Of a stretch of DNA of 39,702 nucleotides, positions 7,260-15,152 are shown one piece after another. Origin of the DNA: Flavobacterium sp. (GTDB taxonomy: Bacteria > Bacteroidota > Bacteroidia > Flavobacteriales > Flavobacteriaceae); the NCBI GenBank assembly GCA_016787805.1, contig JAEUTY010000023.1, positions 1 through 39,702 on the forward strand, in the 5' to 3' direction. The translations under genes were made by a program, and so were the position numbers. The number at the start of each line of letters is the position of its first letter. The stretch's first letter is position 1. The notes beneath the pieces were generated by a model. It was not told the origin of the DNA. It saw nothing but the letters and a program-made list of their open reading frames with translations, and made no database searches.

Positions 7260-8891
7260 ATGATTACAGTCAATGATATTTCCGTTCAATTTGGCGGAAC
7301 CACTTTGTTTAGCGATGTTTCTTTTGCCATTAATGAAACAGATAAAATTGCCTTAATGGGTAAAAATGGTGCTGGAAAATCGACACTTTTAAAGATTATT
7401 GCTGGAGCAAGCAAACCATCAACAGGCAACATTTCGGCGCCAAAAGAAGCAGTAATTGCCTATTTGCCTCAGCATTTGTTGACCAAAGACGATGCTACTG
7501 TTTTTGAAGAAACCTCAAAAGCTTTTGCCGAAGTATTTGAAATGAAAGCCGAAATCGACGCAATCAATGAGCAATTGACTATTCGCACCGATTATGAAAG
7601 TGACGATTACATGAAGTTAATTGAACGCGTGTCTGAATTGTCTGAAAAATTCTACTCGATTGAAGAAGTGAATTATGAAGCTGAAGTAGAAAAAGTGCTC
7701 AAAGGTTTAGGTTTTGAACGCGAAGATTTTACACGACCAACATCTGAATTTTCGGGTGGATGGAGAATGCGCATCGAGTTGGCTAAAATATTATTAAAAA
7801 AACCCGATTTGATTCTGCTTGATGAGCCAACAAACCACATGGATATCGAGAGTATTGAATGGCTGGAAGATTTTTTGATCAATTCGGCCAAAGCCGTGAT
7901 GGTCATTTCTCATGACAGAGCGTTTGTAGACAATATAACCAATCGCACCATTGAAGTTACGATGGGAAGAATTTACGATTACAAAGCCAAATATTCACAC
8001 TATTTAGAATTGCGAAAAGACCGTCGTGCGCACCAACAAAAAGCGTACGATGAACAACAAAAATTTATAGCAGAAAATCAGGCTTTTATTGAACGTTTTA
8101 GAGGAACTTTTTCTAAAACCGAACAAGTTCAATCACGTGTTCGTATGCTAGAAAAATTAGAATTAGTTGAAGTTGATGAGGTTGATACGTCGGCTTTGCG
8201 ATTGAAATTTCCACCATCGCCTCGCAGTGGTCAATATCCAGTTGTGGTAAATGAGTTGTCGAAATCGTACGGAGATCACGTGGTGTTTAAAGATGCGAGT
8301 ATGGTCATTGAACGCGGACAAAAAGTAGCTTTCGTTGGGAAAAACGGAGAAGGAAAATCGACCATGATTAAGGCCATCATGAAAGAAATTGATTTTGATG
8401 GAAAACTGGAAATTGGGCACAACGTTCAAATAGGTTATTTTGCTCAAAATCAAGCGTCATTGTTGGATGAAAATTTGTCGGTTTTTGAAACTATTGATCT
8501 AATTGCGGTTGGCGACATTCGCAGTAAAATAAAAGATTTATTAGGTGCTTTTATGTTCAGTGGCGATGACACAACTAAAAAAGTAAAAGTGCTTTCTGGT
8601 GGTGAAAAAACGCGTTTGGCCATGATTAAATTGTTGCTTGAGCCAGTCAATGTTTTGATTCTGGATGAGCCAACCAATCACTTAGATATGAAAACCAAAG
8701 ACATCATCAAAGATGCTTTAAAAGACTTTGACGGAACTTTAATTTTGGTTTCACACGACAGGGATTTCTTGGATGGTTTGGCCGAAAAAGTATTCGAATT
8801 CGGACACAAACGCGTCAAAGAACATTTTGAAGACATCAAAGGTTTCTTAGCGCACAAAAAAATGGAGAGTTTGCGTGAAATAGAAAAATAA
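7260..8891 (+). CDS. ABC-F family ATPase (translation factor type)
   Basis: Two ABC domains lie in one chain without membrane segments, which defines the ABC-F class acting on ribosomes. Domain 1 has Walker A GKNGAGKST (about residues 35-43), signature FSGGWRMR and Walker B LILLDEPTNHMD. Domain 2 has GKNGEGKST, LSGGEKTR and LILDEPTNHLD. The inter-domain linker (about 230-310) is long, charged and helical. Its 543 residues and lack of a C-terminal coiled coil suggest the YbiT/YkpA branch more than Uup. Family members restart or relieve stalled ribosomes, and some give antibiotic protection; neither can be assigned here. It has its own promoter and a shared terminator at 8894-8930. Confidence 0.9.
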   Translation: MITVNDISVQFGGTTLFSDVSFAINETDKIALMGKNGAGKSTLLKIIAGASKPSTGNISAPKEAVIAYLPQHLLTKDDATVFEETSKAFAEVFEMKAEIDAINEQLTIRTDYESDDYMKLIERVSELSEKFYSIEEVNYEAEVEKVLKGLGFEREDFTRPTSEFSGGWRMRIELAKILLKKPDLILLDEPTNHMDIESIEWLEDFLINSAKAVMVISHDRAFVDNITNRTIEVTMGRIYDYKAKYSHYLELRKDRRAHQQKAYDEQQKFIAENQAFIERFRGTFSKTEQVQSRVRMLEKLELVEVDEVDTSALRLKFPPSPRSGQYPVVVNELSKSYGDHVVFKDASMVIERGQKVAFVGKNGEGKSTMIKAIMKEIDFDGKLEIGHNVQIGYFAQNQASLLDENLSVFETIDLIAVGDIRSKIKDLLGAFMFSGDDTTKKVKVLSGGEKTRLAMIKLLLEPVNVLILDEPTNHLDMKTKDIIKDALKDFDGTLILVSHDRDFLDGLAEKVFEFGHKRVKEHFEDIKGFLAHKKMESLREIEK

Positions 8892-8893
8892 GC

Positions 8894-8930
8894 AAAACCC
8901 GATAGAATCATTTGATACTATCGGGTTTTT
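8894..8930. terminator. Bidirectional terminator between convergent genes
   Basis: A perfect 12-bp stem (AAAACCCGATAG / CTATCGGGTTTT) with a 12-nt loop has T-runs on both strands. It ends the ABC-F gene on the plus strand and the VWA operon on the minus strand. Confidence 0.85.
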
Positions 8931-8952
8931 CAATTAACCAAAATTAACCTAA

Positions 8953-9309
8953 CTATTTATTTTTTGCTTTCCACTTTGAAAATCCTAAAGTGGTTGGCTT
9001 GATTTCTTCTTGCCATTTGGTTCCAAATTGAATGTTGAGTAAATCAAATGTTTTAGCGTTCAATTCTTCATAATCTTCTAAATTAGTAGGAGCGAGGCAA
9101 CCAAAATCGTGAAATCCTATATTGTACTTTTTGGCAAATGCCATTTCTTTTTCGCCTACAGATGAAACAATTCCACCTAACAAGTAAATAATGGGTTTTA
9201 CTCTAATTTGAGCTGTTTTAGTAGTGTCATCCGACTTGGTTTTGTTTTGTGCTATGCTAATTCCACCTAATAAGATGATTACGAGCAAAAAATGAATTCT
9301 ATTTTTCAT
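8953..9309 (-). CDS. Small secreted protein with a DFGC motif, unknown function
   Basis: A 118-residue protein with a clear signal peptide (MKNRIHFLLVIILLGGISIAQ, cleavage about residue 21). The mature part has a conserved-looking block FAKKYNIGFHDFGCLAP, then FDLLNIQFGTKWQEEI. From memory, similar small FGC-type proteins occur widely and unannotated in Bacteroidota, often near TonB-plug proteins; this needs a search. Its start overlaps the 3' end of the VWA gene by 11 bp, so translation is probably coupled and it belongs to the sigma/anti-sigma operon. Location: periplasm or surface. Confidence 0.75.
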   Translation of the reverse strand: MKNRIHFLLVIILLGGISIAQNKTKSDDTTKTAQIRVKPIIYLLGGIVSSVGEKEMAFAKKYNIGFHDFGCLAPTNLEDYEELNAKTFDLLNIQFGTKWQEEIKPTTLGFSKWKAKNK

Positions 9310-11482
9310 ATGCTAACAATTGATTTCCGCCTTCAATTAATCGAATAAACTCGGCTTTGTAGCCTTCTGTATCGTCATTTAATCCTTCTTTGGCGAGTTT
9401 TTTAATGTCTTTCAACGATTTGTTTTTTACTAATTTGGAATCTCTTAAATTCAATCCAAACCAAGCTACGGCTGCACTAAATTTGAAATCCGAACTAGCA
9501 TTAGCCAAAACCGTTCCATTATTGGCAATCGTGTTTACCATTTCGATGCTTTTGTCTCCATCGGGTTTTTTGTATCGGAATTTAATTGTAGCCAATTCTG
9601 GATTGTAATTTTTGTCAGAAGGTTCAGCCATTACCGTATATTTCAAATCGGTTGGTTCATCAAAAAAAACGCATTTTACACCTCGAGGAACAATTTCATA
9701 CAAAGCGGTTACAGTATGTCCGCTTCCTAATTCGCCTGCATCAATCGCATCATTTTTGAAATCTTCAGGGCGCAATTTTCGGTTTTCATATCCAATCAAT
9801 CGGTAAGCTTGCACATGAACAGGGTTAAACTCAATTTGAATTTTGACATCTTTAGCTATAGCAAACATCGATCCTTTGAACTCTTTTCCCAAAAAACGAT
9901 TAGCTTCTTGTATGTTGTCGATGTAAGCGTAATTTCCATTGCCTTTGTTGGCCAAAACCTCCATTTTGCTGTCTTTGTAATTGCCCATTCCGAAACCCAA
10001 ACACGTTAAGAAAACGCCTGATTTTCTTTTTTCTTCAATCAATCGTTGCATATCATTATCAGAAGAAGCACCTACATTAAAATCGCCATCTGTAGCCAAA
10101 ACCACACGGTTGTTGCCTCCTTTGATAAAATTCTCTTCGGCAGTTTTATACGCCAACATTATGCCTTGTCCGCCGGCAGTACTTCCGCCTGCATTCAACT
10201 TGTCTAAAGCATCAATAATCGTCATTTTTTTATCGCCTGAAGTAGGAGGAAGTACCATTCCAGCAGCACCAGCATACACAACAATCGAAACTTTATCCTC
10301 ACTACGCAATTGATTGACCAATACTTTTAGCGATTGTTTTAGCAAAGGCAATTTGTTTTCATCACTCATCGAACCCGAAACGTCAATCAAAAAAACCAAG
10401 TTTGAAGCTGGTAATTTTTCGCTATCGATATTTTTTCCTTGTAAACCAATGCGAACCAGTTTATTATTAGTATTCCACGGACAATCGCTGTATTCACTGT
10501 TGATTGAAAATGGATGTTCGTTTTGAGGTTGCGGATATTGGTATTTGAAGAAATTCACCATTTCTTCGATACGTACAGCGTCTTTGGGTACTTTTTGTCC
10601 GTTATTGATAAAACGACGAATGTTAGTATAGGATGCATTATCAACATCAATAGAAAATGTGGATAAAGGTGAGGTTCTTGGACTTTCAAACACATTTTCA
10701 ACAAAAGCCTCGTAGTCTTCGTGTTCGTCAACCACTGGAACAACATCAACAGGTGGTTGTGTTGTTATGCTTTTATTCGTTTGAATGACCACAACGCCAT
10801 TGGCTGCGCGACTACCGTACAAAGAAGTGGCTTTTTCGTCTTTCAATACTTCAACTTTAGCAATTTCGGTGGATTTTAATTTTTTAAATTCCTTTTCAGT
10901 AGTGGTTTTTCCATCAATCACGTACAAAGGTGATTTTGAATTTATTGATGAAACTCCTCTAAGTATGACTTCATTTGATGCTCCGACTTGACCATTTGCC
11001 CGCGAAACCTTAACACCAGAGACACTACCTTGTAATGTAGTAGCTTGAGCGGCATAGGCCACAGCTGTTTTTGTTCGCTTAACGCCTAAAGGTTTTGCAT
11101 TTTTGTCGATTACTGATTTTCCTTTGTAAGAGTCGTATTCATCATCGTCAGATCGAGAGTATCCCATAACGACAACTTCCTGAAGATTAGCAATTGATGT
11201 ATTCATTATTACATTAATTACGTTTGCCTTTCCAATAACTCTAAGCTCATCGCGCATTCCGATAAAACTATACACTAATGTTTCGCCTTCCTTAGCTTTA
11301 ATGGTGTATTTTCCATCGATATTAGTTTGTGTACCTCGAGTGGTTCCTTTTACCACTACATTGACTCCAGGTAGTGCCCCGTTTTGGTCTGTAACAGTTC
11401 CAGTAATGGTTTTTTCCTGTGCAATTGTTACGAAACAAATGAGCATAGAAAGGGCTAATGAAAATGTTTTAATTTTTTTCAT
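9299..11482 (-). CDS. SusC-like plug / von Willebrand factor A fusion protein (YfbK-like)
   Basis: Signal peptide at 1-21. Next comes a carboxypeptidase-D regulatory-like beta domain (about 25-95, GTVTDQNGALPGVNVVVKGT), the SusC-type linker QEVVVMGY, and a TonB plug-like domain (about 140-235, VILRGVSSI, PLYVIDG, ANGVVVIQT). No beta-barrel follows. The rest is a YfbK-type module: a VWA N-terminal region (about 255-345), a VWA domain with the MIDAS motif DVSGS (about 355-535), and the C-terminal domain of YfbK proteins (about 545-725). The protein is 727 residues and frame-intact. It is likely exported and envelope-attached, with metal-dependent ligand binding. It is third in the ECF operon, 29 bp after the anti-sigma-like gene, so it is a plausible target or effector of that signalling system. 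Confidence 0.85.
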   Translation of the reverse strand: MKKIKTFSLALSMLICFVTIAQEKTITGTVTDQNGALPGVNVVVKGTTRGTQTNIDGKYTIKAKEGETLVYSFIGMRDELRVIGKANVINVIMNTSIANLQEVVVMGYSRSDDDEYDSYKGKSVIDKNAKPLGVKRTKTAVAYAAQATTLQGSVSGVKVSRANGQVGASNEVILRGVSSINSKSPLYVIDGKTTTEKEFKKLKSTEIAKVEVLKDEKATSLYGSRAANGVVVIQTNKSITTQPPVDVVPVVDEHEDYEAFVENVFESPRTSPLSTFSIDVDNASYTNIRRFINNGQKVPKDAVRIEEMVNFFKYQYPQPQNEHPFSINSEYSDCPWNTNNKLVRIGLQGKNIDSEKLPASNLVFLIDVSGSMSDENKLPLLKQSLKVLVNQLRSEDKVSIVVYAGAAGMVLPPTSGDKKMTIIDALDKLNAGGSTAGGQGIMLAYKTAEENFIKGGNNRVVLATDGDFNVGASSDNDMQRLIEEKRKSGVFLTCLGFGMGNYKDSKMEVLANKGNGNYAYIDNIQEANRFLGKEFKGSMFAIAKDVKIQIEFNPVHVQAYRLIGYENRKLRPEDFKNDAIDAGELGSGHTVTALYEIVPRGVKCVFFDEPTDLKYTVMAEPSDKNYNPELATIKFRYKKPDGDKSIEMVNTIANNGTVLANASSDFKFSAAVAWFGLNLRDSKLVKNKSLKDIKKLAKEGLNDDTEGYKAEFIRLIEGGNQLLAYEK

Positions 11483-11511
11483 GACGTTGATTTTTAAAAT
11501 GTTAGTACTGG

Positions 11512-12429
11512 TTATTCTTTTTTCTTGGGTGTAGGTTTTCCGTTTTTTGTTGTGATGATAACAACTCCATTTTTACCTTTTTCACCATAAATAGAAATCG
11601 CTTTCTCGTCCTGCAGTATTGAGATGGTTTCAATTTCTTGTTTATTTAAAGGAGAATACGGACTGGTTGGGTTGGGGCCAAAAACTTCTTGTTCGGTGTA
11701 ATACACTCCGTTGATGATGTACAAAGGATTGGGCAAATGAACAATAGATTCAAAATCTTCTTCATTAGCGTCTTTTACTACGCTTAAATCTGCTTTTTTA
11801 TCATCAACAACAATAAGAGGATCTTCTTTTTTCTTTATTGTTTGGATAGGTTTCGGAGCCTCTTTATCTTCTATTTTAGCATCCTTGTAGGTAACTCCTC
11901 TCGATTGAAAATTTCGTTCTGCTGTCCATCCATTATTGGTAACAACTGAAGCCATATTGTAGGTTCTAGGATCGACTATTGCAGGAACTTGCATTACCTT
12001 AGCATCACTCTCTGGAATCACCACTTCATTTGCTGCAACAGTTGGTGCCTCGTTAATTTGTTTTTCCAATACTTTTTCAGCATCTGCTTTTATGTTTTGA
12101 TTTTTCTCAGCAACTACAGCTATTGTATTTTTATTTTCGGTACTATCCAAAACAGTAGTCGTTGTATCTATAATGGTAGCCGTCGTGTTTTGTGGTGTAA
12201 TGATTATTTTTTCTTCTTCTTTTAAAAATTGGTAACCAATTGAAACTACTAGCAAAATAGAAGCTGCAACTGCTATTTTTTTCCATAGTGTGTTTTGTTT
12301 GGTCAATACTTTGTGGTCGAGTTTGTCTTCGACGCGGTTCCAAACCTTATCCATAGCGGGGAATTCTTTGGATTCGGCATTTTGGGCAGCCGATTTGATT
12401 TGATTCAATAATGTATCTTGATTGTCCAT
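11512..12429 (-). CDS. Membrane anti-sigma-like protein with a plug-like C-terminal tail
   Basis: The N-terminal ~75 residues are cytoplasmic (MDKVWNRVEDKLDHKVL), followed by one membrane helix (about 78-97, IAVAASILLVVSIGYQF). A long low-complexity periplasmic stretch (about 100-230) and a folded tail (about 235-300) follow. The tail has PLYIINGVYYTEQE, SILQDEKAISIYG and KNGVVIITTKNG, the same string of motifs as the TonB-plug domain of the next gene. The topology and the position 3 bp after an ECF sigma gene imply an anti-sigma role: the cytoplasmic part holds the sigma factor and the periplasmic plug-like tail senses a partner. The cytoplasmic part has no recognisable ZAS cysteines, so the class is uncertain. 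Confidence 0.75.
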   Translation of the reverse strand: MDNQDTLLNQIKSAAQNAESKEFPAMDKVWNRVEDKLDHKVLTKQNTLWKKIAVAASILLVVSIGYQFLKEEEKIIITPQNTTATIIDTTTTVLDSTENKNTIAVVAEKNQNIKADAEKVLEKQINEAPTVAANEVVIPESDAKVMQVPAIVDPRTYNMASVVTNNGWTAERNFQSRGVTYKDAKIEDKEAPKPIQTIKKKEDPLIVVDDKKADLSVVKDANEEDFESIVHLPNPLYIINGVYYTEQEVFGPNPTSPYSPLNKQEIETISILQDEKAISIYGEKGKNGVVIITTKNGKPTPKKKE

Positions 12430-12432
12430 GAC

Positions 12433-12969
12433 TTATTTTACTTTTTTATAATAATGATGGTTGACTAATTCTTTTAATTTGGTTTTAGCCACATTCAATT
12501 GTGATTTTGAGGTTCCTTCCGAAATTTGAAGCATGTTGGCTATTTCTTTGTGACCGTAACCTTCAATCACAAATAGGTTAAAAATAGTTTTACATCCTTC
12601 TGGAATCAAGTTGAGCAGGTTCAATAAATCTTCTTCTTCCAAATTTGTATCAGGTAAACTTTCAGGTTGTAGATGCAGTTTGGTATCTTCTAAATAAAGA
12701 TTAAAGTTTACGTTGCGTTTGAGCTGATGAAGACAATTATTGATTGCAATTCGTCGCGCCCAGCCTTCAAAAGCACCAATTTCCTTTAATTGATCCATTT
12801 TGGTAAAAATAGTATAGAACGCATCGGCCAATACTTCTTCTATTTCCTCTTCTTTCTTTAAATAACGTTTGCAGGTACGGTATAGCTTCGGACTCATGTA
12901 CTCGTACACTTGCCGCTGTGCATCTCGCTGCATTTTTTTACACGCTATTAGTATAGTTTCGTTGATCAC
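12433..12969 (-). CDS. ECF-type sigma-70 family sigma factor
   Basis: A 178-residue sigma factor. Region 2 (about 10-80) has YEYMSPKLYRTCKRYL, a DAF motif and FEGWARRIAINNCLHQLKR. Region 4 (about 110-170) has the helix-turn-helix YGHKEIANMLQISEGTSKSQLNVAKTKL. It has no extra domains, as usual for ECF factors. The start is GTG at 12969; an internal ATG 12 codons later would remove the first helix of region 2. It is the first gene of the operon 12969 to 8953, with 3 bp to the anti-sigma-like gene. No TAnnTTTG box was found upstream, so transcription may be self-directed. Confidence 0.92.
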   Translation of the reverse strand: MINETILIACKKMQRDAQRQVYEYMSPKLYRTCKRYLKKEEEIEEVLADAFYTIFTKMDQLKEIGAFEGWARRIAINNCLHQLKRNVNFNLYLEDTKLHLQPESLPDTNLEEEDLLNLLNLIPEGCKTIFNLFVIEGYGHKEIANMLQISEGTSKSQLNVAKTKLKELVNHHYYKKVK

Positions 12970-13035
12970 AATTGATGTCTTTATTACTAAAGAGGATTAT
13001 TTTTATAAAAAGGTTGGGACGAAGGTGAAAAAAAG

Positions 13036-13117
13036 TTTTCAGTGGTCAGTTTCAGTGTTCAGTTTTCAGAATTCTAATTTCTAACTTCTAATTTCTAACT
13101 TCTAATTTCTAATTTCA
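13036..13117. repeat. Two-word tandem array reaching into a gene end
   Basis: TCAGT words (13036-13069) are followed by TTCTAATTTCTAAC words (13072-13117, 14-bp period, about three copies). On the minus strand the second part contains the last eight codons and the TAG stop of the gene at 13095-13934. Confidence 0.6.
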
Positions 13118-13934
13118 AACTATAGATATTCGATTCCAACAATTCCGTATCATTATCTTCGCAAAGTAAAAATTCGATTTCATTTCCATTTCGCTTATAC
13201 AACGTTATGCCTTCAAATTTATGTGTGTCGGATATTTTTTTGGTAAAATCGATTTTCATAGTTGTAGTATCAATTCGACCAATCCAACTGCCGAGAACTT
13301 CGCCATCATGGTAAGTTGATTCGGTATTTTCGGCTGTAGCTAAAAAGTAAATTTTATCGTCAATGGCTATAGCGTCTGTGAAACTTGAACGCACACCTTT
13401 TGTTTTAGGCAATTTGTATTCGTTGGCAATAATTCTGAAATTTTCTTCAAGATCTTCACCTGAAACGGTAAAAATGACATTCTTTTTATTTTTCCCGTTG
13501 CCACGATTGAGTAAAAACCATTCGTCGTCTTTGTAAATAGCGCCTTCAATATTAAAATCGTCGGCTTCCATTTTGGCAAATGATTGCATGGCTAAATACA
13601 ACATACTTAAATCGAAATTTTTGACTACCTTGTGAGTTTGCGCATCCAATTGTATCATTTTGTTGCGGTTTTCGGTCGAACCTGATCCAAATAGAAAGTA
13701 ATAACTAGTATTGTGAGTAATCGCTTCGAAGTCGGGTTTGAGGTTTTTAGCAATATTTTCAGTTGCGTTTTCTGCTAAAGCAATTTTGTTCAGATGCGTT
13801 GAATCAATTTGGTATTCGTACAAATAATTACTATTGTCTGAAATCAAATACAAGTTATTGTGGTTGAACACCAAACCAGATGCCGAACCAATTCCGATGA
13901 TTTTAAAGAGTAGTGAAAGTTGAAATTTTTCCAT
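13095..13934 (-). CDS. Conserved-looking propeller-like protein, unknown function
   Basis: A 279-residue protein with repeated strand patterns and short aromatic/aspartate motifs (SASGLVFNHNNLYLISDNS, DFEAITHN, FNIEGAIYKDDEWFLLNRGNG, TDAIAIDDKIYFLATAE, KFEGITLYK) that recall six-bladed propellers of the phytase/SdiA-regulated type and the Bacteroidota DUF6929-like group; this is a tentative match. The frame stays open upstream to 14297, but that part lies antisense inside the PPK2 gene, so ATG 13934 (MEKFQLSLLFK) is the start. No clean signal peptide is seen. The C-terminus LKLEIRS is encoded by a tandem repeat. It is divergent from ppk2 with 103 bp between starts. Confidence 0.7.
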   Translation of the reverse strand: MEKFQLSLLFKIIGIGSASGLVFNHNNLYLISDNSNYLYEYQIDSTHLNKIALAENATENIAKNLKPDFEAITHNTSYYFLFGSGSTENRNKMIQLDAQTHKVVKNFDLSMLYLAMQSFAKMEADDFNIEGAIYKDDEWFLLNRGNGKNKKNVIFTVSGEDLEENFRIIANEYKLPKTKGVRSSFTDAIAIDDKIYFLATAENTESTYHDGEVLGSWIGRIDTTTMKIDFTKKISDTHKFEGITLYKRNGNEIEFLLCEDNDTELLESNIYSLKLEIRS

Positions 13935-14037
13935 AAGTTTGCTGATAAGTCTAGCCCAGATAGAGCCGATATCCTCGTAACGCAGTGGAGAGATAAAGGC
14001 GAAAGCTGGAAATAGCTCCTCAAAAATAACACAATTA

Positions 14038-14925
14038 ATGGAATATAATATGAAATCGATCAACATTGCCCATTTTAAAGTAACGGGAAAAGTAGATTTG
14101 TCGAAATGTCCCACAAAACTAGATATTGACACCGATAAAGACGAGGAAATAGAAGCTTTGGATAAAGTCCAAATTAAGTTGAGCAAAAAGCAAGATGCGA
14201 TGTATGCGCACAATCGGCATGCCTTTTTGATTTGTTTGCAAGGCATGGATACGAGTGGAAAAGACAGTTTGATTCGCGAAGTGTTTAAAGAATTCAATCC
14301 GCGTGGCGTAGTCGTTCATAGTTTTAAAACTCCCAATTCGACCGAGTTGGAGCACGACTATTTGTGGCGTCATTATTTGGCGTTGCCCGAAAAAGGGAAG
14401 TTTGCCGTTTTCAATCGCACGCATTATGAAAATGTATTGGTAACGCGTGTGCATCCGGAATATATTTTGTTTGAAAATTTGCCGGGCATTGAGAAAGTGG
14501 AAGATATTACGCCTCAGTTTTGGGAAAATCGTTTTGAGCAAATCAATCATTTTGAGAAACACATTGCTCAGAACGGAACTACGATTTTGAAGTTTTATTT
14601 TCACATGAGTAAAGAAGAACAACGACTTCGACTATTAAAACGTTTGGAAAACCCAGAAGACAATTGGAAGTTTTCGGCAGGCGATTTGAAAGAGAGAGAG
14701 CGTTGGGACGATTATATGAACTACTACGAAGAAGCTATAAATAAAACTTCTACAGATTATGCGCCTTGGTACATTGTTCCTGCCGACGATAAAGGAGTTG
14801 CGCGTTATATTGTGGCCCAAACCATTTGGGAAGAAATGCAAAAACTCGCTGATATTACCGAGCCCGAATTGGATGCGAAAGTAAAGGCAAATATTGAAGT
14901 TTATCGTGAGCAGTTGAAACAATAG
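14038..14925 (+). CDS. Polyphosphate kinase 2 (PPK2) family nucleotide phosphotransferase
   Basis: PPK2 enzymes use polyphosphate to phosphorylate nucleoside mono- or diphosphates in the cytoplasm. Walker A reads GMDTSGKDS (about residues 68-76). The family blocks [52 protein letters not shown] and the C-terminal [27 protein letters not shown] are all present. The 295-residue, one-domain length fits single-domain PPK2, probably the class that accepts AMP and ADP; the class call is inferred. Start ATG 14038 is used; ATG 14050 ([10 protein letters not shown]) is equally possible. A long word array follows the stop. Confidence 0.93.
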   Translation: [295 protein letters not shown]

Positions 14926-14927
14926 CA

Positions 14928-15120
14928 AATTCGAATTCAAATTCAAAAATCAATATCAATAGCAATAGCAAATTCAAAAATCAATAGCAATAGCAAATAC
15001 AAAAATCAAATTTGAATGATGTACTAATTTGATTTCTATTGCCATTGTCATTGCCATTGTCATTGTTATTGTCATTGTCATTGACATTGACATTGCCATT
15101 GCCATTGCGATTGCCATTGT
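14928..15120. repeat. Hexanucleotide word array, inverted halves, ahead of the MATE gene
   Basis: The left half carries CAATAG and CAAATTC words; the right half (about 15040-15120) is a run of ATTGCC, ATTGTC and ATTGAC hexamers, at least 13 in a row. CAATAG and CTATTG-type words are complementary, so a long imperfect hairpin is possible. A six-base period gives an unbroken open frame (Leu/Pro/Ser-rich), which is not a real protein. The right end overlaps the promoter at 15105-15134. Confidence 0.75.
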
Positions 15121-15134
15121 TTAGTTTATCTTTG
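15105..15134 (+). promoter_or_regulatory. MATE gene promoter with -33 element supplied by the repeat array
   Basis: TATCTTTG at 15127-15134 fits TAnnTTTG, and TTG at 15105-15107, inside the ATTGCC array, lies 19 bp upstream. ATG 15153 follows about 12 nt after the predicted transcription start. Confidence 0.55.
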
Positions 15135-15152
15135 CGCTTTCATAAAATCGTC

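Noticed and set aside
9390-10991. Several plus-strand open frames of 60-110 codons over the VWA gene
   Set aside because: They are antisense to a complete, motif-rich gene; none has its own promoter or recognisable domain.
13935-14297. 121-residue N-terminal extension of the propeller-like gene
   Set aside because: It lies antisense within the well-recognised PPK2 gene and has no coding features of its own.
15039-15152. Leu/Pro/Ser-rich N-terminal extension of the MATE protein
   Set aside because: It is the translation of the six-base repeat array, lies upstream of the promoter's -7 box and has no counterpart in MATE proteins.
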